The notes under the pieces are model-generated. The model worked only from the letters and a program-made list of their open reading frames with translations, was not told the DNA's origin and did not search any database. A stretch of 64,000 nucleotides of DNA. Source: Streptosporangium canum (lineage in GTDB: Bacteria; Actinomycetota; Actinomycetes; Streptosporangiales; Streptosporangiaceae). The stretch spans positions 55,229-119,228 of the forward strand of contig NZ_FOQY01000026.1 in assembly GCF_900113865.1 (NCBI RefSeq). The letters are read 5' to 3'. This document shows positions 36,647 through 47,306 of the stretch, piece by piece; position 1 is the first letter of the stretch; each line of letters begins with the position of its first letter. Both the position numbers and the translations under genes were made by a program.

Positions 36647-39600
36647 ATGTATCTGAAGACTCTCACCCTGCGCGGTTTCAAATCCTTCGCCTCGGCCACC
36701 ACCCTCCGTTTCGAGCCGGGCATCACCGCGGTCGTCGGCCCCAACGGGTCGGGCAAGTCCAACGTCGTCGACGCCCTGGCGTGGGTCATGGGCGAGCACA
36801 GCGCGAAGTCGCTGCGCGGCGGCAAGATGGAGGACGTCATCTTCGCCGGGACCTCCTCGCGGGCCCCGCTGGGCCGTGCCGAGGTCACGCTCACCATCGA
36901 CAACAGCGACGGCGCGCTGCCGATCGACTACACCGAGGTCACGATCAGCCGCCTGATGTTCCGGGCGGGGCAGAGCGAATACGCCATCAACGGCGACACC
37001 TGCCGCCTGCTCGACATCCAGGAGCTGCTGTCCGACTCCGGCATCGGCCGCGAGATGCACGTCATCGTCGGGCAGGGCCAGCTCGACCAGGTGCTGCACG
37101 CCGGGCCCGAGGACCGCCGGGCGTTCATCGAGGAGGCCGCGGGCGTCCTGAAGCACCGCAAGCGCAAGGAGAAGGCGCTGCGGAAGCTCGACGCGATGCA
37201 GGCCAACCTGACCCGCGTCCAGGACCTCGCCACCGAGCTGCGCCGCCAGCTCAAGCCGCTGGGCCGCCAGGCCGAGATCGCCCGCAAGGCCGCCGTCATC
37301 CAGGCCGACCTCCGCGACGCCCGGCTCCGCCTGCTCGCCGACGACGTGCTCACCCTGCGGACCACGCTGGAGCGGGAGACCGCCGACGAGGCCGCCGTCC
37401 TCGCCCGCCGTACGGTGGTGGAGACCGAGCTGGAGCAGGGCCAGGTCGCGGAGGCCGAGCTGGAGGCCGCGGAGGCCGAGGCCCAGCCGCGCCTGGCCAC
37501 CGCTCAGGAGACCTACTTCCGGCTCTCCTCGCTCCGCGAGCGGCTCAGGGGCCTGGCGGGGCTCGCCGCCGAGCGGCACCGCAACGCCGCCGACCCCGCC
37601 GTGGAGCGGCGCGGGCGTGATCCGGAGGACTTCGAGCGCGAGGCCGAGGAGGTCCGGGAGCAGGAGCGGGTCCTCGCCGAGCTGCTCGCCGACGAGCAGG
37701 AGTCGCTCGCCAGGGCCGTGGCCCAGCGCGCCGAGACCGAGAGCGCCCTCGCCGCCGAGGAGCGGCGGCTGGCCGCCGCGGCCAGGGCCGCCGCCGACCG
37801 GCGTGAGGGCCTGGCCAGGCTCCGAGGCCAGGTCGGCGCCGTGCGCAGCCGGGCCGGAGCGGCCGAGGAGGAGATCGGCCGGCTGGCGCGCTCCCTGGCG
37901 GAGGCCGAGCAGCGCGCCGAACGCGCCCAGGCCGAGCACGACAGCCAGGAGCAGGCCGACCCGGCCGCCGATCCCGCCCTCGCCGAGGAGCTGGAGATCG
38001 CCCTGGAGGTCGTCGACCAGGCCAGGCAGTCCGTCGAGGCGGCCAGGGCCGTGGTGGAGGAGGCGAAGGCGGCCGTCGCGGGCCCGAACGCGGGCCTCGG
38101 CGCGGCCAAGGCCGCCCTCGGTGCGGCGCGCAAGGCCGACCAGGAGGCGCAGCGCCAGGTCGCCGCGCTGGGGGCCAGGTTCGAGGCGCTGGAGCTGAGC
38201 TTGGCCAGGGGCGCGGACGGCGGCGCGGCGCTGCTCGCCGCCGACCTGGCCGGCGTGCTCGGCCCGGTGGCCACCATGCTGACCGTCCGGCCGGGCGCCG
38301 AGGTGGCCGTCGCCACCGTCCTGGGGGCGGCCGCCGAAGCCGTCGCCGTGGAGTCCCTGCAGAGCGCGGCGGACGCCATCGACTTCCTCAGGAGCGAGGG
38401 CGGCGGTCAGGCCGCCCTCGTCATCGCCGCCGGCGGGGCGGAGCCCCCGGCGGCCCCTGTGCCGGTGGCCGGTGCCGAATGGGCGATCGACCTGGTCACC
38501 GTCCCCGCGGAGCTGCGGGCCGCCGCCGCGCACCTGCTGGAGGGCGTGCTGGTCGTCGACGATCTGGCGACCGCCAGGAAGGCGGTCGACCAGCGGCCGG
38601 AGCTGCGGGCCGTCACCCGTTCCGGTGACCTTCTGGGCGCCTACGCGGCCCGGGGTGGTTCGGCCGGCGGCACCTCGGCCCTCCAGATGCGTGCCGCCCT
38701 GGACGAGGCGGCCGCCGACCTGGCCACGGCCGGAGTGGCCGCCGAACAGGCCGCGACGGCGATGGAGGAGGCCGCCGAGGCCGAGGGGGAGGCGCAGTTC
38801 GCGGTCGAGGCCGCCCAGGCGCGGGTGACCGAGGCGCAGACGGGTGTGCAGACCGCGCAGGCGGGCGTCAACGCGGCGCAGGCCGCGCTGGACCAGGTCC
38901 GGACCCGGCAGCGCGACGCCGACCAGCGGGTCGCCGCGGCGGCCCGGAGGCTTGCCCAGCTCGGCGCCGCGGCCGAGGCCGCCCGGGAGGAGTGCGAGCG
39001 GCTGGCCGGGGGCGTGCGGGCGGCGCGGGAGGCACGCGACCGGGACGCGGCCGGGCTGACCGAGCTTGAGGAGCGGCTCGCCGCCGCGGAGGAGGGCGAG
39101 GGGCTGGAGTCCGAGCCCAGCACCGAGATCCGCGACGAGCTCGCCGAGGTCTGCTCGATGGCCAGGCAGGCCGAGATGGAGGCCCGCCTGGCCGTACGGA
39201 CGGCCGAGGAGCGGGTCAGGGGCCTGGAGGGCAAGGCCGACGGCCTGGTGCGCGCGGCCGAGCGGGAGCGCGAGGAGCGCTCCCGGGCCGCCGACCGGCG
39301 CGAGCGGCGGCGCAGGCAGGCGCAGGTCGCCCAGGCGGTGGTCCGGGGGACCGAGCTGACGCTGCGGACGCTGGAGGCCTCACTGGCGGGCGCCGCGGCC
39401 GAGCGCGACGAGGCCGAGCAGGCACGCGGGCAGATCGACGCCTCGCTCAAGTCCGTCCGGCTCCGGGTCCGCGAGCTCTCCGGCGAGCTGGACAAGCTGG
39501 TCAACCGGGCGCACGGCAGCGAGGTGGCCAGGACCGAGCAGCGGATGCGCCTGGAGCAGCTGGAGGCGCGGGCGGTGGAGGAGTTCGGCGTCGAGGCCGG

Positions 39601-40330
39601 CACGCTCATCGCCGAGTACGGCCCGGACGAACCGGTCCCCACGGGGGACGGCGACCCGGTGCCCTACGTCCGGGAGGAGCAGCAGAAGCGGGCCAAGGCG
39701 GCCGATCGGCAGATGGCCCAGCTCGGCAAGGTCAACCCGCTGGCGCTGGAGGAGTTCGCGGCGCTGGAGGAGCGGCACGCCTTCCTCACCTCGCAGCTGG
39801 AGGACCTCAAGAAGACCCGCCGCGATCTGCTGCTGGTGGTCAAGGAGGTGGACGACCGGGTCGAGCAGGTGTTCACCGCGGCCTACCACGACGTGGCCCG
39901 CGAATTCGAGACGATCTTCACGCGGGTGTTCCCCGGAGGCGAGGGCAGGCTGCTGCTCACCGACCCGGAGAACATGCTGACCACCGGCGTCGAGGTCGAG
40001 GCCCGGCCGCCGGGCAAGAAGGTCAAGCGGCTGTCGCTGCTGTCCGGCGGCGAGCGGTCGCTGACCGCCGTCGCCTTCCTCGTCGCCATCTTCAAGGCGC
40101 GGCCCTCGCCGTTCTACGTGATGGACGAGGTCGAGGCCGCGCTGGACGACACCAACACCCAGCGCCTGCTGACCCTGTTCGAAGAACTGCGGCAGACGTC
40201 ACAGATCATCATCATCACCCACCAGAAGCGCACGATGGAGATCGCCGACGCGCTGTACGGGGTGTCGATGCGGGGAGACGGTGTCACCCAGGTCATCAGC
40301 CAGCGCCTGAGAGAACACGAGGCCGTCTGA
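36647..40330 (+). CDS. smc: Chromosome segregation protein SMC
   Basis: 1227 residues from ATG 36647 (MYLKTLTLRGFKSFASATTL), slightly longer than most SMCs. Walker A GPNGSGKSNVVDAL is at about 32-45; long Ala/Glu/Arg-rich coiled coils of about 170-500 and 650-1010 flank the hinge (about 530-640, LAGVLGPVATMLTVRPGAE); the C-terminal head has the ABC signature LSLLSGGERSLTAVA and Walker B FYVMDEVEAALDD. It condenses chromosomes with ScpA/ScpB (not in this window). The Ala-rich coil explains long antisense open frames on the other strand. ftsY follows 48 bases later. Confidence 0.97.
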   Translation: MYLKTLTLRGFKSFASATTLRFEPGITAVVGPNGSGKSNVVDALAWVMGEHSAKSLRGGKMEDVIFAGTSSRAPLGRAEVTLTIDNSDGALPIDYTEVTISRLMFRAGQSEYAINGDTCRLLDIQELLSDSGIGREMHVIVGQGQLDQVLHAGPEDRRAFIEEAAGVLKHRKRKEKALRKLDAMQANLTRVQDLATELRRQLKPLGRQAEIARKAAVIQADLRDARLRLLADDVLTLRTTLERETADEAAVLARRTVVETELEQGQVAEAELEAAEAEAQPRLATAQETYFRLSSLRERLRGLAGLAAERHRNAADPAVERRGRDPEDFEREAEEVREQERVLAELLADEQESLARAVAQRAETESALAAEERRLAAAARAAADRREGLARLRGQVGAVRSRAGAAEEEIGRLARSLAEAEQRAERAQAEHDSQEQADPAADPALAEELEIALEVVDQARQSVEAARAVVEEAKAAVAGPNAGLGAAKAALGAARKADQEAQRQVAALGARFEALELSLARGADGGAALLAADLAGVLGPVATMLTVRPGAEVAVATVLGAAAEAVAVESLQSAADAIDFLRSEGGGQAALVIAAGGAEPPAAPVPVAGAEWAIDLVTVPAELRAAAAHLLEGVLVVDDLATARKAVDQRPELRAVTRSGDLLGAYAARGGSAGGTSALQMRAALDEAAADLATAGVAAEQAATAMEEAAEAEGEAQFAVEAAQARVTEAQTGVQTAQAGVNAAQAALDQVRTRQRDADQRVAAAARRLAQLGAAAEAAREECERLAGGVRAAREARDRDAAGLTELEERLAAAEEGEGLESEPSTEIRDELAEVCSMARQAEMEARLAVRTAEERVRGLEGKADGLVRAAEREREERSRAADRRERRRRQAQVAQAVVRGTELTLRTLEASLAGAAAERDEAEQARGQIDASLKSVRLRVRELSGELDKLVNRAHGSEVARTEQRMRLEQLEARAVEEFGVEAGTLIAEYGPDEPVPTGDGDPVPYVREEQQKRAKAADRQMAQLGKVNPLALEEFAALEERHAFLTSQLEDLKKTRRDLLLVVKEVDDRVEQVFTAAYHDVAREFETIFTRVFPGGEGRLLLTDPENMLTTGVEVEARPPGKKVKRLSLLSGGERSLTAVAFLVAIFKARPSPFYVMDEVEAALDDTNTQRLLTLFEELRQTSQIIIITHQKRTMEIADALYGVSMRGDGVTQVISQRLREHEAV

Positions 40331-40378
40331 CCCCCAGGGGGTCGGAGCATCCCGGGGCGTCTGGAAAACTGTGGTCTT

Positions 40379-41563
40379 GTGGAAGCCTATCTCGGCATAA
40401 TCGCGATCGTTGTCGTCGTCGCCCTGCTTGCGGCAGGCGGCGTGTTCCTGCTGTTCAGGCCGGGGGGCAAGACGGCTCCGCCGCCGGTCGAGCCGCCGGA
40501 GGTGCTGCCGATCCCCAAGGAGGGGGAGCAGGCGCCTCCCCGGGGGGCGACCGACGACGACGCGGCGACCACCACCCTGCCGCCTCCGCCGGTCAAGCCG
40601 GTCGAGCCCGTGGTCGTCGCCCCGGTCATCGAGATTCCGCCGCCCTCCGCCGGCCGGATGGTACGGCTGCGCGCCCGGCTGGCCCGCTCGCAGAGCACCC
40701 TCGGCAAGGGGCTCCTCGAACTGCTCTCCCGGGACCGTCTCGACGACGACACCTGGGACGAGATCGAGGAGACCCTGATCACCGCGGACGTCGGCGTCGC
40801 GCCCACCCGGGCGATGGTCGAGGATCTGCGCACCCGCGTGAAGGTGCTGGGCAGCCGGTCGCCCGCGGAGGTGCGCGGCCTGCTCAAGGAAGAGCTGCTC
40901 ACCCAGCTCGGCGTCGACCTCGACCGCACCCTGCACGTCAAGCCGCACGGCGAGCGCCCGGCCGTGGTGCTCGTGGTCGGCGTCAACGGCACCGGCAAGA
41001 CCACCACCACCGGCAAGCTGGCCCGCTCCCTGATCGGCGACGGCAACAAGGTCGTGCTCGGCGCGGCCGACACCTTCCGCGCCGCCGCCGCCGACCAGCT
41101 CCAGACCTGGGGAGACCGGGTCGGGGCCGAGGTCGTGCGCGGTCCCGAGGGGGGCGACCCCGCGTCGATCGCCTTCGACGCCGTGGCCAAGGGCATCGAG
41201 GACAAGGTCGACGTGGTGATCGTTGACACCGCCGGGCGGCTGCACACCAAGACCGGCCTGATGGACGAGCTCGGCAAGGTCAAGCGCGTCATCGAGAAGA
41301 AGGCCACGGTGGACGAGGTCCTGCTCGTCCTGGACGCCACCACCGGCCAGAACGGCATGCGCCAGGCCCGGGTGTTCGCCGAGGTCGTGGACGTCACCGG
41401 CATCGCCCTGACCAAGCTCGACGGCACCGCCAAGGGCGGCATCATCATCTCCGTCCAGCGCGAGCTGGGCGTCCCGGTCAAGCTCGTCGGCCTGGGCGAG
41501 GGCCCCGACGACCTGGCCCCGTTCGACGCCGAGGTCTTCGTGGACACGCTCCTCGGCGACTGA
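40379..41563 (+). CDS. ftsY: Signal recognition particle receptor FtsY
   Basis: 394 residues, GTG 40379. N-terminal membrane segment (about 3-22, [17 protein letters not shown]), a Pro/acidic linker, then the NG domain: helical N domain around 100-180 and the GTPase with [15 protein letters not shown] (about 202-216), [21 protein letters not shown] and [10 protein letters not shown]. It is the actinobacterial membrane-anchored form. It receives SRP-ribosome complexes at the membrane. Convergent with the siderophore ATPase gene 17 bases away. Confidence 0.97.
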   Translation: MEAYLGIIAIVVVVALLAAGGVFLLFRPGGKTAPPPVEPPEVLPIPKEGEQAPPRGATDDDAATTTLPPPPVKPVEPVVVAPVIEIPPPSAGRMVRLRARLARSQSTLGKGLLELLSRDRLDDDTWDEIEETLITADVGVAPTRAMVEDLRTRVKVLGSRSPAEVRGLLKEELLTQLGVDLDRTLHVKPHGERPAVVLVVGVNGTGKTTTTGKLARSLIGDGNKVVLGAADTFRAAAADQLQTWGDRVGAEVVRGPEGGDPASIAFDAVAKGIEDKVDVVIVDTAGRLHTKTGLMDELGKVKRVIEKKATVDEVLLVLDATTGQNGMRQARVFAEVVDVTGIALTKLDGTAKGGIIISVQRELGVPVKLVGLGEGPDDLAPFDAEVFVDTLLGD

Positions 41564-41580
41564 CCGCCGGCCGGGGCTGG

Positions 41581-42363
41581 TCAGTGGCGTACGCCGACCG
41601 GGACGACCAGGGGGGTTCCGGCCACGGGGTCCTCGATCACCTTGGCGTCCAGGTCGAAGACCTCCGCGAGGAGGGGCTCGGTGAGGACCTCGTGCGGCGC
41701 TCCGGCGGCGATGACCTTGCCGTCGCGCATGGCGACCAGGCGGTCGGCGTAGCGGGCGGCCAGGTTGAGGTCGTGCAGGACCATCACCACGGTGCGGCCG
41801 AGCTCGCCGTGGAGCCTGCGGACCAGCTCCAGGACCTCGACCTGGTGGGCCAGGTCCAGGAAGGTCGTCGGCTCGTCGAGCAGGAGCAGGTCGGTTCCCT
41901 GGGCGAGGGCCATCGAGATCCACGCCCGCTGGCGCTGCCCGCCGGACAGCTCGTCCAGCGGGCGCTCGCCCAGGTCGAGCAGGCCGGTCATGGACAGAGC
42001 CTCGCTGACCGCGGACTCGTCGTCGGAGGACCACTGCCGGTACCACGTCTGGTGCGGGTGCCGTCCCCGGGCCACCAGGTCGGCCACGGTCAGCCCCTCC
42101 GGGGCCGTCGGAGCCTGCGGCAGCACGCCGAGGACCTTGGCGACCTCCTTGGTGGGCATCCTGTCGATGCGTTTGCCGTCCAGCAGGACCTCGCCACCCG
42201 TCGGCCGGAGCAGCCGTCCCAGCGCGCGCAGCAGCGTGGACTTGCCACACCCGTTCGGTCCGATGATCGTGGTCACCGTGCCGGCCTCGATCCCGAGATC
42301 GAGGCCGTCGACGATGACGCGGTCGCCGTAGCCCAGCCTGACGTCGACGGCTTGCAGTCTCAC
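41581..42363 (-). CDS. Siderophore ABC transporter ATP-binding protein (FecE/FepC type)
   Basis: 260 residues. Walker [18 protein letters not shown] (about 33-49), Q-loop, [17 protein letters not shown] signature and [16 protein letters not shown] (Walker B, about 158-173), then [15 protein letters not shown]-loop. It is the nucleotide-binding half of a ferric-siderophore importer, last gene of the minus-strand permease operon; ATG 42363 overlaps the preceding permease stop by four bases. Which siderophore is imported cannot be read from sequence. Confidence 0.93.
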   Translation of the reverse strand: MRLQAVDVRLGYGDRVIVDGLDLGIEAGTVTTIIGPNGCGKSTLLRALGRLLRPTGGEVLLDGKRIDRMPTKEVAKVLGVLPQAPTAPEGLTVADLVARGRHPHQTWYRQWSSDDESAVSEALSMTGLLDLGERPLDELSGGQRQRAWISMALAQGTDLLLLDEPTTFLDLAHQVEVLELVRRLHGELGRTVVMVLHDLNLAARYADRLVAMRDGKVIAAGAPHEVLTEPLLAEVFDLDAKVIEDPVAGTPLVVPVGVRH

Positions 42364-43460
42364 GAGCGTGCCTCTCTGCGAACACGGATCAGGAGATAGA
42401 TCAGATAGGGGGCGCCGAGGACCGCGGTGACCACGCCCACCGGCAGCTCGACGGGGCTGAACAGGGTCCGCGCGGCCAGGTCGGCCGAGGCGGTGAGGAC
42501 GGCTCCGACGAGAGCGGAGACGACCAGCGGCGGCTGGCCCACCCCGGCCAGGCGCAGTGCGATCTGCGGGGCGGCCAGGGCGACGAACGCGATGGGCCCC
42601 GCGGCGGAGGTGGCCACCGCCGCGAGCAGGACGGCGGCGAGGATCATCAGGCCTCTGGCGAGGTTCATCCGTACGCCCAGGCCGGTCACGGTGTCGTCGC
42701 CGAAGCGGAGCGCGCCGAGCGAGCGGGTGCCGGCCAGGGTCAGCGGGATGAGCACGACGAGCGCGATCGCGACGGGGACCACGTGCTCCCAGCCCCGGCC
42801 GTTCAGCGAGCCGCTGATCCAGACCATGGCCCGGCCGCTGTCGGTGACGTCCCCCACGGTCAGCAGCCAGTACTTGACGTTGGTGAACACCGCCGAGACG
42901 CCGATGCCGACCAGCACCAGGCGGTAGCCGTCCAGCCCCTTGCGCCAGGCCAGCAGGTAGACGGTCAGCGCTCCGGCCAGGCCGCCGGCCAGGGCCATGA
43001 GAGGGATGCCCACCTCGGCCAGGGCGCCGCTGGCGCCGCCCGCGGTGCTTCCGGCGGCCACGATGACCGCGACCACGGTCACGCTGGAGCCGGTGGTCAC
43101 GCCGAGGATGTCGGGGCTGGCCAGCGGGTTGCGGGCGATGGCCTGGGTGATCGCGCCGGCCAGGGCCAGCGCCGCGCCGACGAGGACGCCGGTCAGCGCC
43201 CGGGGGAGGCGGAGCTCCATCACGACGAAGTGGTTCGAGCCGTCGCCGGTGATCGCCTGGAACACCTCGGGGACGCTCATCGGGATGTCGCCGATGCGCA
43301 TGCCGAGCGCCATCAGCAGCACCGTGGCGGCCAGCAGGACCAGGGCCACGGTGGCCGAGCGCAGGCGCAGCAGCCAGGAGGCGGAGCCGAGCCGCAGGGA
43401 CCGTGCACGCGCGGGCCGCACCGGAGGTTCGTGCGGGAGCCGTACGGGGGAGGAGGTCAC
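42360..43460 (-). CDS. Siderophore ABC transporter permease (FecCD family), second subunit
   Basis: 366 residues with about ten membrane spans, after a cytoplasmic Arg-rich lead (about 1-30). Family motifs: [20 protein letters not shown], the Asn/Asp stretch [20 protein letters not shown] (about 106-125), and [11 protein letters not shown] and [20 protein letters not shown] toward the end. Paired with the next permease it forms the channel. Overlaps its neighbours by four bases on both sides. Confidence 0.92.
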   Translation of the reverse strand: MTSSPVRLPHEPPVRPARARSLRLGSASWLLRLRSATVALVLLAATVLLMALGMRIGDIPMSVPEVFQAITGDGSNHFVVMELRLPRALTGVLVGAALALAGAITQAIARNPLASPDILGVTTGSSVTVVAVIVAAGSTAGGASGALAEVGIPLMALAGGLAGALTVYLLAWRKGLDGYRLVLVGIGVSAVFTNVKYWLLTVGDVTDSGRAMVWISGSLNGRGWEHVVPVAIALVVLIPLTLAGTRSLGALRFGDDTVTGLGVRMNLARGLMILAAVLLAAVATSAAGPIAFVALAAPQIALRLAGVGQPPLVVSALVGAVLTASADLAARTLFSPVELPVGVVTAVLGAPYLIYLLIRVRREARS

Positions 43461-44509
43461 AGGCGGACCGGCTTTCTCCGGCGGACCAGGAAGACGAAGA
43501 ACGGCGCGCCGGTCAGGGCGAGCACGACCCCGACCTCCAGCTCGCCGGGGCGGGCGACCATCCGGCCGATCACGTCGGCGGCGAGCAGGGCCGCGGCGCC
43601 GATCAGCCCGGAGTACGGCAGCAGCCAGCGGTGGTCCGGGCCGGACAGCGGGCGGGCCAGGTGGGGGACCATCAGGCCGAGGAAGGCCAGCGAGCCGCAG
43701 GCCGCGACCGAGGCCCCGCTGAGCAGCGTGATCGCGGCCACGCCGATGGTGCGGGTCAGGGTGACGTTCTGGCCGAGGGCGCGGGCGACGTCCTCGCCCA
43801 GGGAGAGCGCGTTGAGGCCGGGTGCGTTGATCAGGGCCAGGACCAGGCCGACGGCGATGAACGGGAGCACCTGCCAGACGACGTCATCGCCCCGGCCCGC
43901 GATCGAGCCCGCCTGCCAGAAGCGGAAGACATCCATGGCCTGCTCGTCCATCAGGACCAGGGCCGAGGTGAGGGCGTAGAGGAAGGCGCTGACCGCGGTG
44001 CCCGCGAGGGCCAGCGTCACGGGGGTGGGGGCGCCGCGGCCGCCGGCCATGCCGAGGGCGAAGACTCCGACGCTGGCGATCAGGGCTCCGGCCAGGCCGA
44101 ACCAGATGTAGCCGTACAGGCTGGTGACGCCGAGAACCATGATGCTGAGCACCATGGCGAACGCCGCGCCCTGGGTGACGCCGAGCAGGCCGGGGTCGGC
44201 CAGCGGGTTGCGGGTGTGCCCCTGCATGAGCGCACCCGCGACGCCGAGCGCGATCCCGGCCAGGACGCCGACGGCGGTCCTGGGGATGCGCAGCGACCGG
44301 ATGATGATGTCGTTCTCGCTGCCGGTCGGACCTGTCAGCGCGTGCCACACGTCGGCGGGCGGGACCGGCTTCGCGCCGATCATGACGCTCAGCAGGGCCG
44401 CGACCGCGAGAGCCCCGAACAGCCCGGCCAGCACGAGCAGGCGATGCCGGTGGATGGCACGGGCCCTGCCGCGCGACGGGGGTCGCGTGACGGCCGCCAC
44501 TGTGCTCAC
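43457..44509 (-). CDS. Siderophore ABC transporter permease (FecCD family), first subunit
   Basis: 350 residues from GTG 44509, preceded by AGAGGAG (the ATG-like start at 44542 is inside the promoter region). About ten spans with [40 protein letters not shown] (about 95-114) and [20 protein letters not shown] near residue 270. It heads the three-gene permease/ATPase operon; the substrate-binding protein is divergent across an iron box. Confidence 0.92.
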   Translation of the reverse strand: MSTVAAVTRPPSRGRARAIHRHRLLVLAGLFGALAVAALLSVMIGAKPVPPADVWHALTGPTGSENDIIIRSLRIPRTAVGVLAGIALGVAGALMQGHTRNPLADPGLLGVTQGAAFAMVLSIMVLGVTSLYGYIWFGLAGALIASVGVFALGMAGGRGAPTPVTLALAGTAVSAFLYALTSALVLMDEQAMDVFRFWQAGSIAGRGDDVVWQVLPFIAVGLVLALINAPGLNALSLGEDVARALGQNVTLTRTIGVAAITLLSGASVAACGSLAFLGLMVPHLARPLSGPDHRWLLPYSGLIGAAALLAADVIGRMVARPGELEVGVVLALTGAPFFVFLVRRRKPVRL

Positions 44510-44552
44510 CTGCGCTCCTCTCGTTTGCTCGATCCTGCACAAGTATGTCAGC

Positions 44553-44571
44553 TTAGGTATGGCTAAGCTAA
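44553..44571. promoter_or_regulatory. DmdR/IdeR iron box
   Basis: TTAGGTATGGCTAAGCTAA matches the 19-base iron-box consensus at 16 of 19 positions, including both TTAG/CTAA ends. It lies between the divergent permease operon and the binding-protein gene, so one Fe-loaded repressor dimer pair could silence both under iron sufficiency. Confidence 0.85.
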
Positions 44572-44604
44572 ATTAGGTTGGCCGTATCTTGAAGGGGATC
44601 TTTG

Positions 44605-45615
44605 ATGAGAGCGTTGCGAGCCTTGACCGTGGGCGTTGCGGGAGCCGTACTCTCCCTCGGCCTCGCCGCCTGTGGGGCGAGCACCTCCAGCACGACGGCC
44701 GACACCGGCGCGACGGCCCCGGCTCCGGCGGCGAGCGACGCGGCGGCGTTCCCCCGTACGGTGAAGCACGCCATGGGCGAGAGCCGGATCGAGGCCCAGC
44801 CCAAACGGGTCGTGGCCCTCGACCAGAGCTTCGTGGACGCGGTGCTGACCCTGGAGACCGACGTCGTCGGCTTCACCACCTACCGGGCGATCGACGACAA
44901 GCTTCCCGACTACCTGACCCCGGTCCTCGGCCACGCCAAGGAGGCCAAGCCGGTCGGCACGCTGGAGCAGCCGAGCCTGGAGCAGATCATCGCGCTCAAG
45001 CCCGATCTGATCGTCTCGGCCAAGGTCCGCCACGAGGCGCTGTACGACAAGCTGTCGAAGATCGCGCCGACGGTGTTCAGCGAGACCACGGGGGCCATCT
45101 GGAAGGAGAACCTCAAGCTCATGGGCCAGGCCCTGGGCAAGGAGGACCTCGCCGAGCAGAAGATCAAGGCCTATCAGGACCGTGCCGCCGCGATCGGCGA
45201 GTCGATCAAGGCGAAGGAGGGCAAGCTGCCCACCGTCTCCATCGCCCGCTTCGCCGGTGAGCCGACCGTCCGCCTCTACGTGGAGAACTCCTACTCCGGC
45301 CTGGTGCTGAAGGACGTCGGTTTCGCTCGCCCCGAGGGGCAGCCGACCACCACTGAAACGATCATGGTGGAGGTCAGCCAGGAGAACATCTCCCAGCTCG
45401 ACGCCGACCACATCTTCGTCGCGGCCTACGCCGACCCGTCGGTCGAGCCGATCAAGAAGAAGTTCGAGGCCAACCCGCTCTGGGGCAAGCTCAAGGGCGC
45501 CAAGCACGATGTCGCCGACCTCACCTGGATGAGCGCCGTCGGCATCCAGGGCGCCCACGCCATCCTCGACGACCTGGCCACGACCTTCGAGGTCGACCCG
45601 GCCAAGGCGGCCTGA
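44605..45615 (+). CDS. Ferric-siderophore substrate-binding lipoprotein
   Basis: 336 residues from ATG 44605 (AAGGGG eight bases upstream). Lipoprotein signal with lipobox LGLAAC (cysteine about 23), then the class III periplasmic-binding fold: RVVALDQSFVDAVLTLETDV, DDKLPDYLTPVLG, and a final ILDDLATTFEVDP. It captures a ferric siderophore outside the membrane and hands it to the FecCD permease encoded opposite. The closest functional types are FecB/FhuD-like; specificity unknown. Confidence 0.92.
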   Translation: MRALRALTVGVAGAVLSLGLAACGASTSSTTADTGATAPAPAASDAAAFPRTVKHAMGESRIEAQPKRVVALDQSFVDAVLTLETDVVGFTTYRAIDDKLPDYLTPVLGHAKEAKPVGTLEQPSLEQIIALKPDLIVSAKVRHEALYDKLSKIAPTVFSETTGAIWKENLKLMGQALGKEDLAEQKIKAYQDRAAAIGESIKAKEGKLPTVSIARFAGEPTVRLYVENSYSGLVLKDVGFARPEGQPTTTETIMVEVSQENISQLDADHIFVAAYADPSVEPIKKKFEANPLWGKLKGAKHDVADLTWMSAVGIQGAHAILDDLATTFEVDPAKAA

Positions 45616-45704
45616 CCCCTCCTGCCGGTCCCTTCACCGGAGATCCTTCGCCGAGTTTTCCGCTTCTCGTGGAGAGTCGGTCATAGCGGTCTAAAGTCAG
45701 AGCC

Positions 45705-45905
45705 ATGGTGACTCACCGCTCAGCGGTCATACCGACAGATCCGCAATCTCCTGGCACCTGTCTGTGTGGGTACCCGGCCGACTTCGTCATCCAGACTTCC
45801 TGGTTCTCCGGCCGGCGTTCCCTCGACCCCGTGTGCGGACCCCACGTCTCCGAGGTGGTGGACGCCATCGCCAGGAAGAACGCGCAGCGGGACGGCGGAG
45901 CCTGA
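45705..45905 (+). CDS. Small Cys/His-containing hypothetical protein
   Basis: 66 residues, ATG 45705. It contains TCLCGYPADF, and VCGPHVSEVVDAIA with one further cysteine and a histidine, which suggests a small zinc-binding knuckle. No ribosome binding site is obvious. The short reading frame ends before a terminator, and the Cys pattern supports a real gene, but I recognise no family. Confidence 0.5.
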   Translation: MVTHRSAVIPTDPQSPGTCLCGYPADFVIQTSWFSGRRSLDPVCGPHVSEVVDAIARKNAQRDGGA

Positions 45906-45912
45906 CGCGCCT

Positions 45913-45944
45913 GGGGCGCCGGTCGCCGGTGACGGCGGCGCCCC
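45913..45944. terminator. Hairpin between convergent genes
   Basis: 9-pair stem GGGGCGCCG / CGGCGCCCC, 14-base loop with a small inner GTC/GAC pairing, 8 bases after the small Cys protein and before the Cds1-like stop. Confidence 0.6.
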
Positions 45945-45960
45945 GCGCGCGACGCCGGGG

Positions 45961-47037
45961 TCAGGGCTGGGCGAGGAAGGACCTCAGCTCCTCCAGGTGG
46001 GGGACGATGTCCAGGCCTCGTTCCGCGAGCCAGGCGTCGTCGTCGTAGGTGCCCCGGTAGCGTTCGCCGCCGTCGCAGATCAGCGTGACGACGCTGCCCC
46101 GCTCGCCCGCCTGGCGCATCTCCCGCAGGATCTGTACGGCCGCGGCCACGTTGGTGCCGGTGGAGCCGCCGACGTCGCGGCCGGTGACCTCGCGGACCCA
46201 GCGCATGGCCGCGATGGACCGGGCGTCGGGGACCTGGATCATGCGGTCGATCACGGTGGGCATGAAGGACGGCTCCACGCGGGGACGGCCGATGCCCTCG
46301 ATGCGGGAGCCGGGCGCGGTGGCCGTGGCGTCGCCCGAACACCAGGAGGAGTAGAACGCCGAGCCCTCGGGGTCGACCACGGCCAGGCGGGTGACGTAAC
46401 GCCGGTAGCGGATGTAGCGGCCGATGGTGGAGGAGGTGCCGCCGGTGCCGGCGCCGACCACGATCCAGCTGGGCTCGGGGTGGGGCTCCATCTCCATCTG
46501 GCTGAAGATGCTCTCGGCGATGTTGTTGTTACCGCGCCAGTCGGTGGCCCGCTCGGCGTAGGTGAACTGGTCCATGAAGTGCCCGCCGGTCTCGACGGCC
46601 AGCCGGTGGGACTCCTCGTAGATGGTTCCGGGGTCGTTCACCAGGTGGCACTTGCCGCCGTAGAACTCGATCAGCGCGATCTTCTCCGGCGAGGTCGAGG
46701 CGGGCATCACCGCGATGAACGGCAGGCCGATGAGCCGGGCGAAGTAGGCCTCGCTCACCGCCGTCGAACCGCTGGACGCCTCGACGACCGTTGTGCTGGG
46801 ACCGATCCAGCCGTTCGACAGGCCGTACAGGAACAGGGAGCGCGCGAGCCGGTGCTTGAGTGAACCGGTGGGGTGGACGGACTCGTCTTTCAGGTAGAGG
46901 TTTACCCCCCACCGCGGGGGAAGCGGAAAGACGTGGAGATGAGTGTCGCAGCTTCTATGGGCGTCGGCCTCGACTCGGCGGATGGCCTCGGCCACCCAGG
47001 AGCGGGTCTCGGGGTCGTGTCGATCCACGTATTCCAT
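45961..47037 (-). CDS. PLP-dependent cysteine synthase-fold protein (Cds1/cysteine desulfhydrase-like)
   Basis: 358 residues from ATG 47037 ([20 protein letters not shown]); the longer frame continues through the promoter and is rejected. The PLP lysine is in [17 protein letters not shown] (about 57-73), [14 protein letters not shown] forms the phosphate-loop region, and [19 protein letters not shown] follows at about 200. This pattern and length resemble actinobacterial Cds1 (L-cysteine desulfhydrase making H2S, pyruvate and ammonia) more than CysK. Close homologues are annotated as cysteine synthase, so the reaction direction is uncertain. Confidence 0.8.
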   Translation of the reverse strand: MEYVDRHDPETRSWVAEAIRRVEADAHRSCDTHLHVFPLPPRWGVNLYLKDESVHPTGSLKHRLARSLFLYGLSNGWIGPSTTVVEASSGSTAVSEAYFARLIGLPFIAVMPASTSPEKIALIEFYGGKCHLVNDPGTIYEESHRLAVETGGHFMDQFTYAERATDWRGNNNIAESIFSQMEMEPHPEPSWIVVGAGTGGTSSTIGRYIRYRRYVTRLAVVDPEGSAFYSSWCSGDATATAPGSRIEGIGRPRVEPSFMPTVIDRMIQVPDARSIAAMRWVREVTGRDVGGSTGTNVAAAVQILREMRQAGERGSVVTLICDGGERYRGTYDDDAWLAERGLDIVPHLEELRSFLAQP

Positions 47038-47065
47038 AGACCCAAAGGTAGCGCTAGCTGGGGTT

Positions 47066-47083
47066 ATGTGATGATAGACACAT
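47066..47083. promoter_or_regulatory. ATGTG-N8-CACAT inverted repeat upstream of the Cds1-like gene
   Basis: Perfect 5-base arms with an 8-base spacer, 29 bases before the ATG at 47037. It could be an operator for a regulator of sulfur metabolism. No regulator gene is adjacent. Confidence 0.35.
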
Positions 47084-47306
47084 GTTCGGCCAAATTGAAG
47101 GAAGGATGTTACGATAATGAGACTTGTCCGGCTGTAGGGCGTGTTGCACCCGCCATTGGCGCAGCCAGTGACGAACCCCCTGAGCAGGCACAACCACTCT
47201 TAACGGCACCTTTACCGGGTGCCTGCGAGCATGCCGTATGCCGCCGGGAAGGGTGCGTCGCACCTGAGCCGGACGGTGACTGGGGGAACAGCAAGAGGGG
47301 GATGAC

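Noticed and set aside
36251..38533. A 760-codon minus-strand frame over smc
   Set aside because: The Ala/Glu-rich SMC coil has low stop-codon density on the opposite strand; no motif seen.
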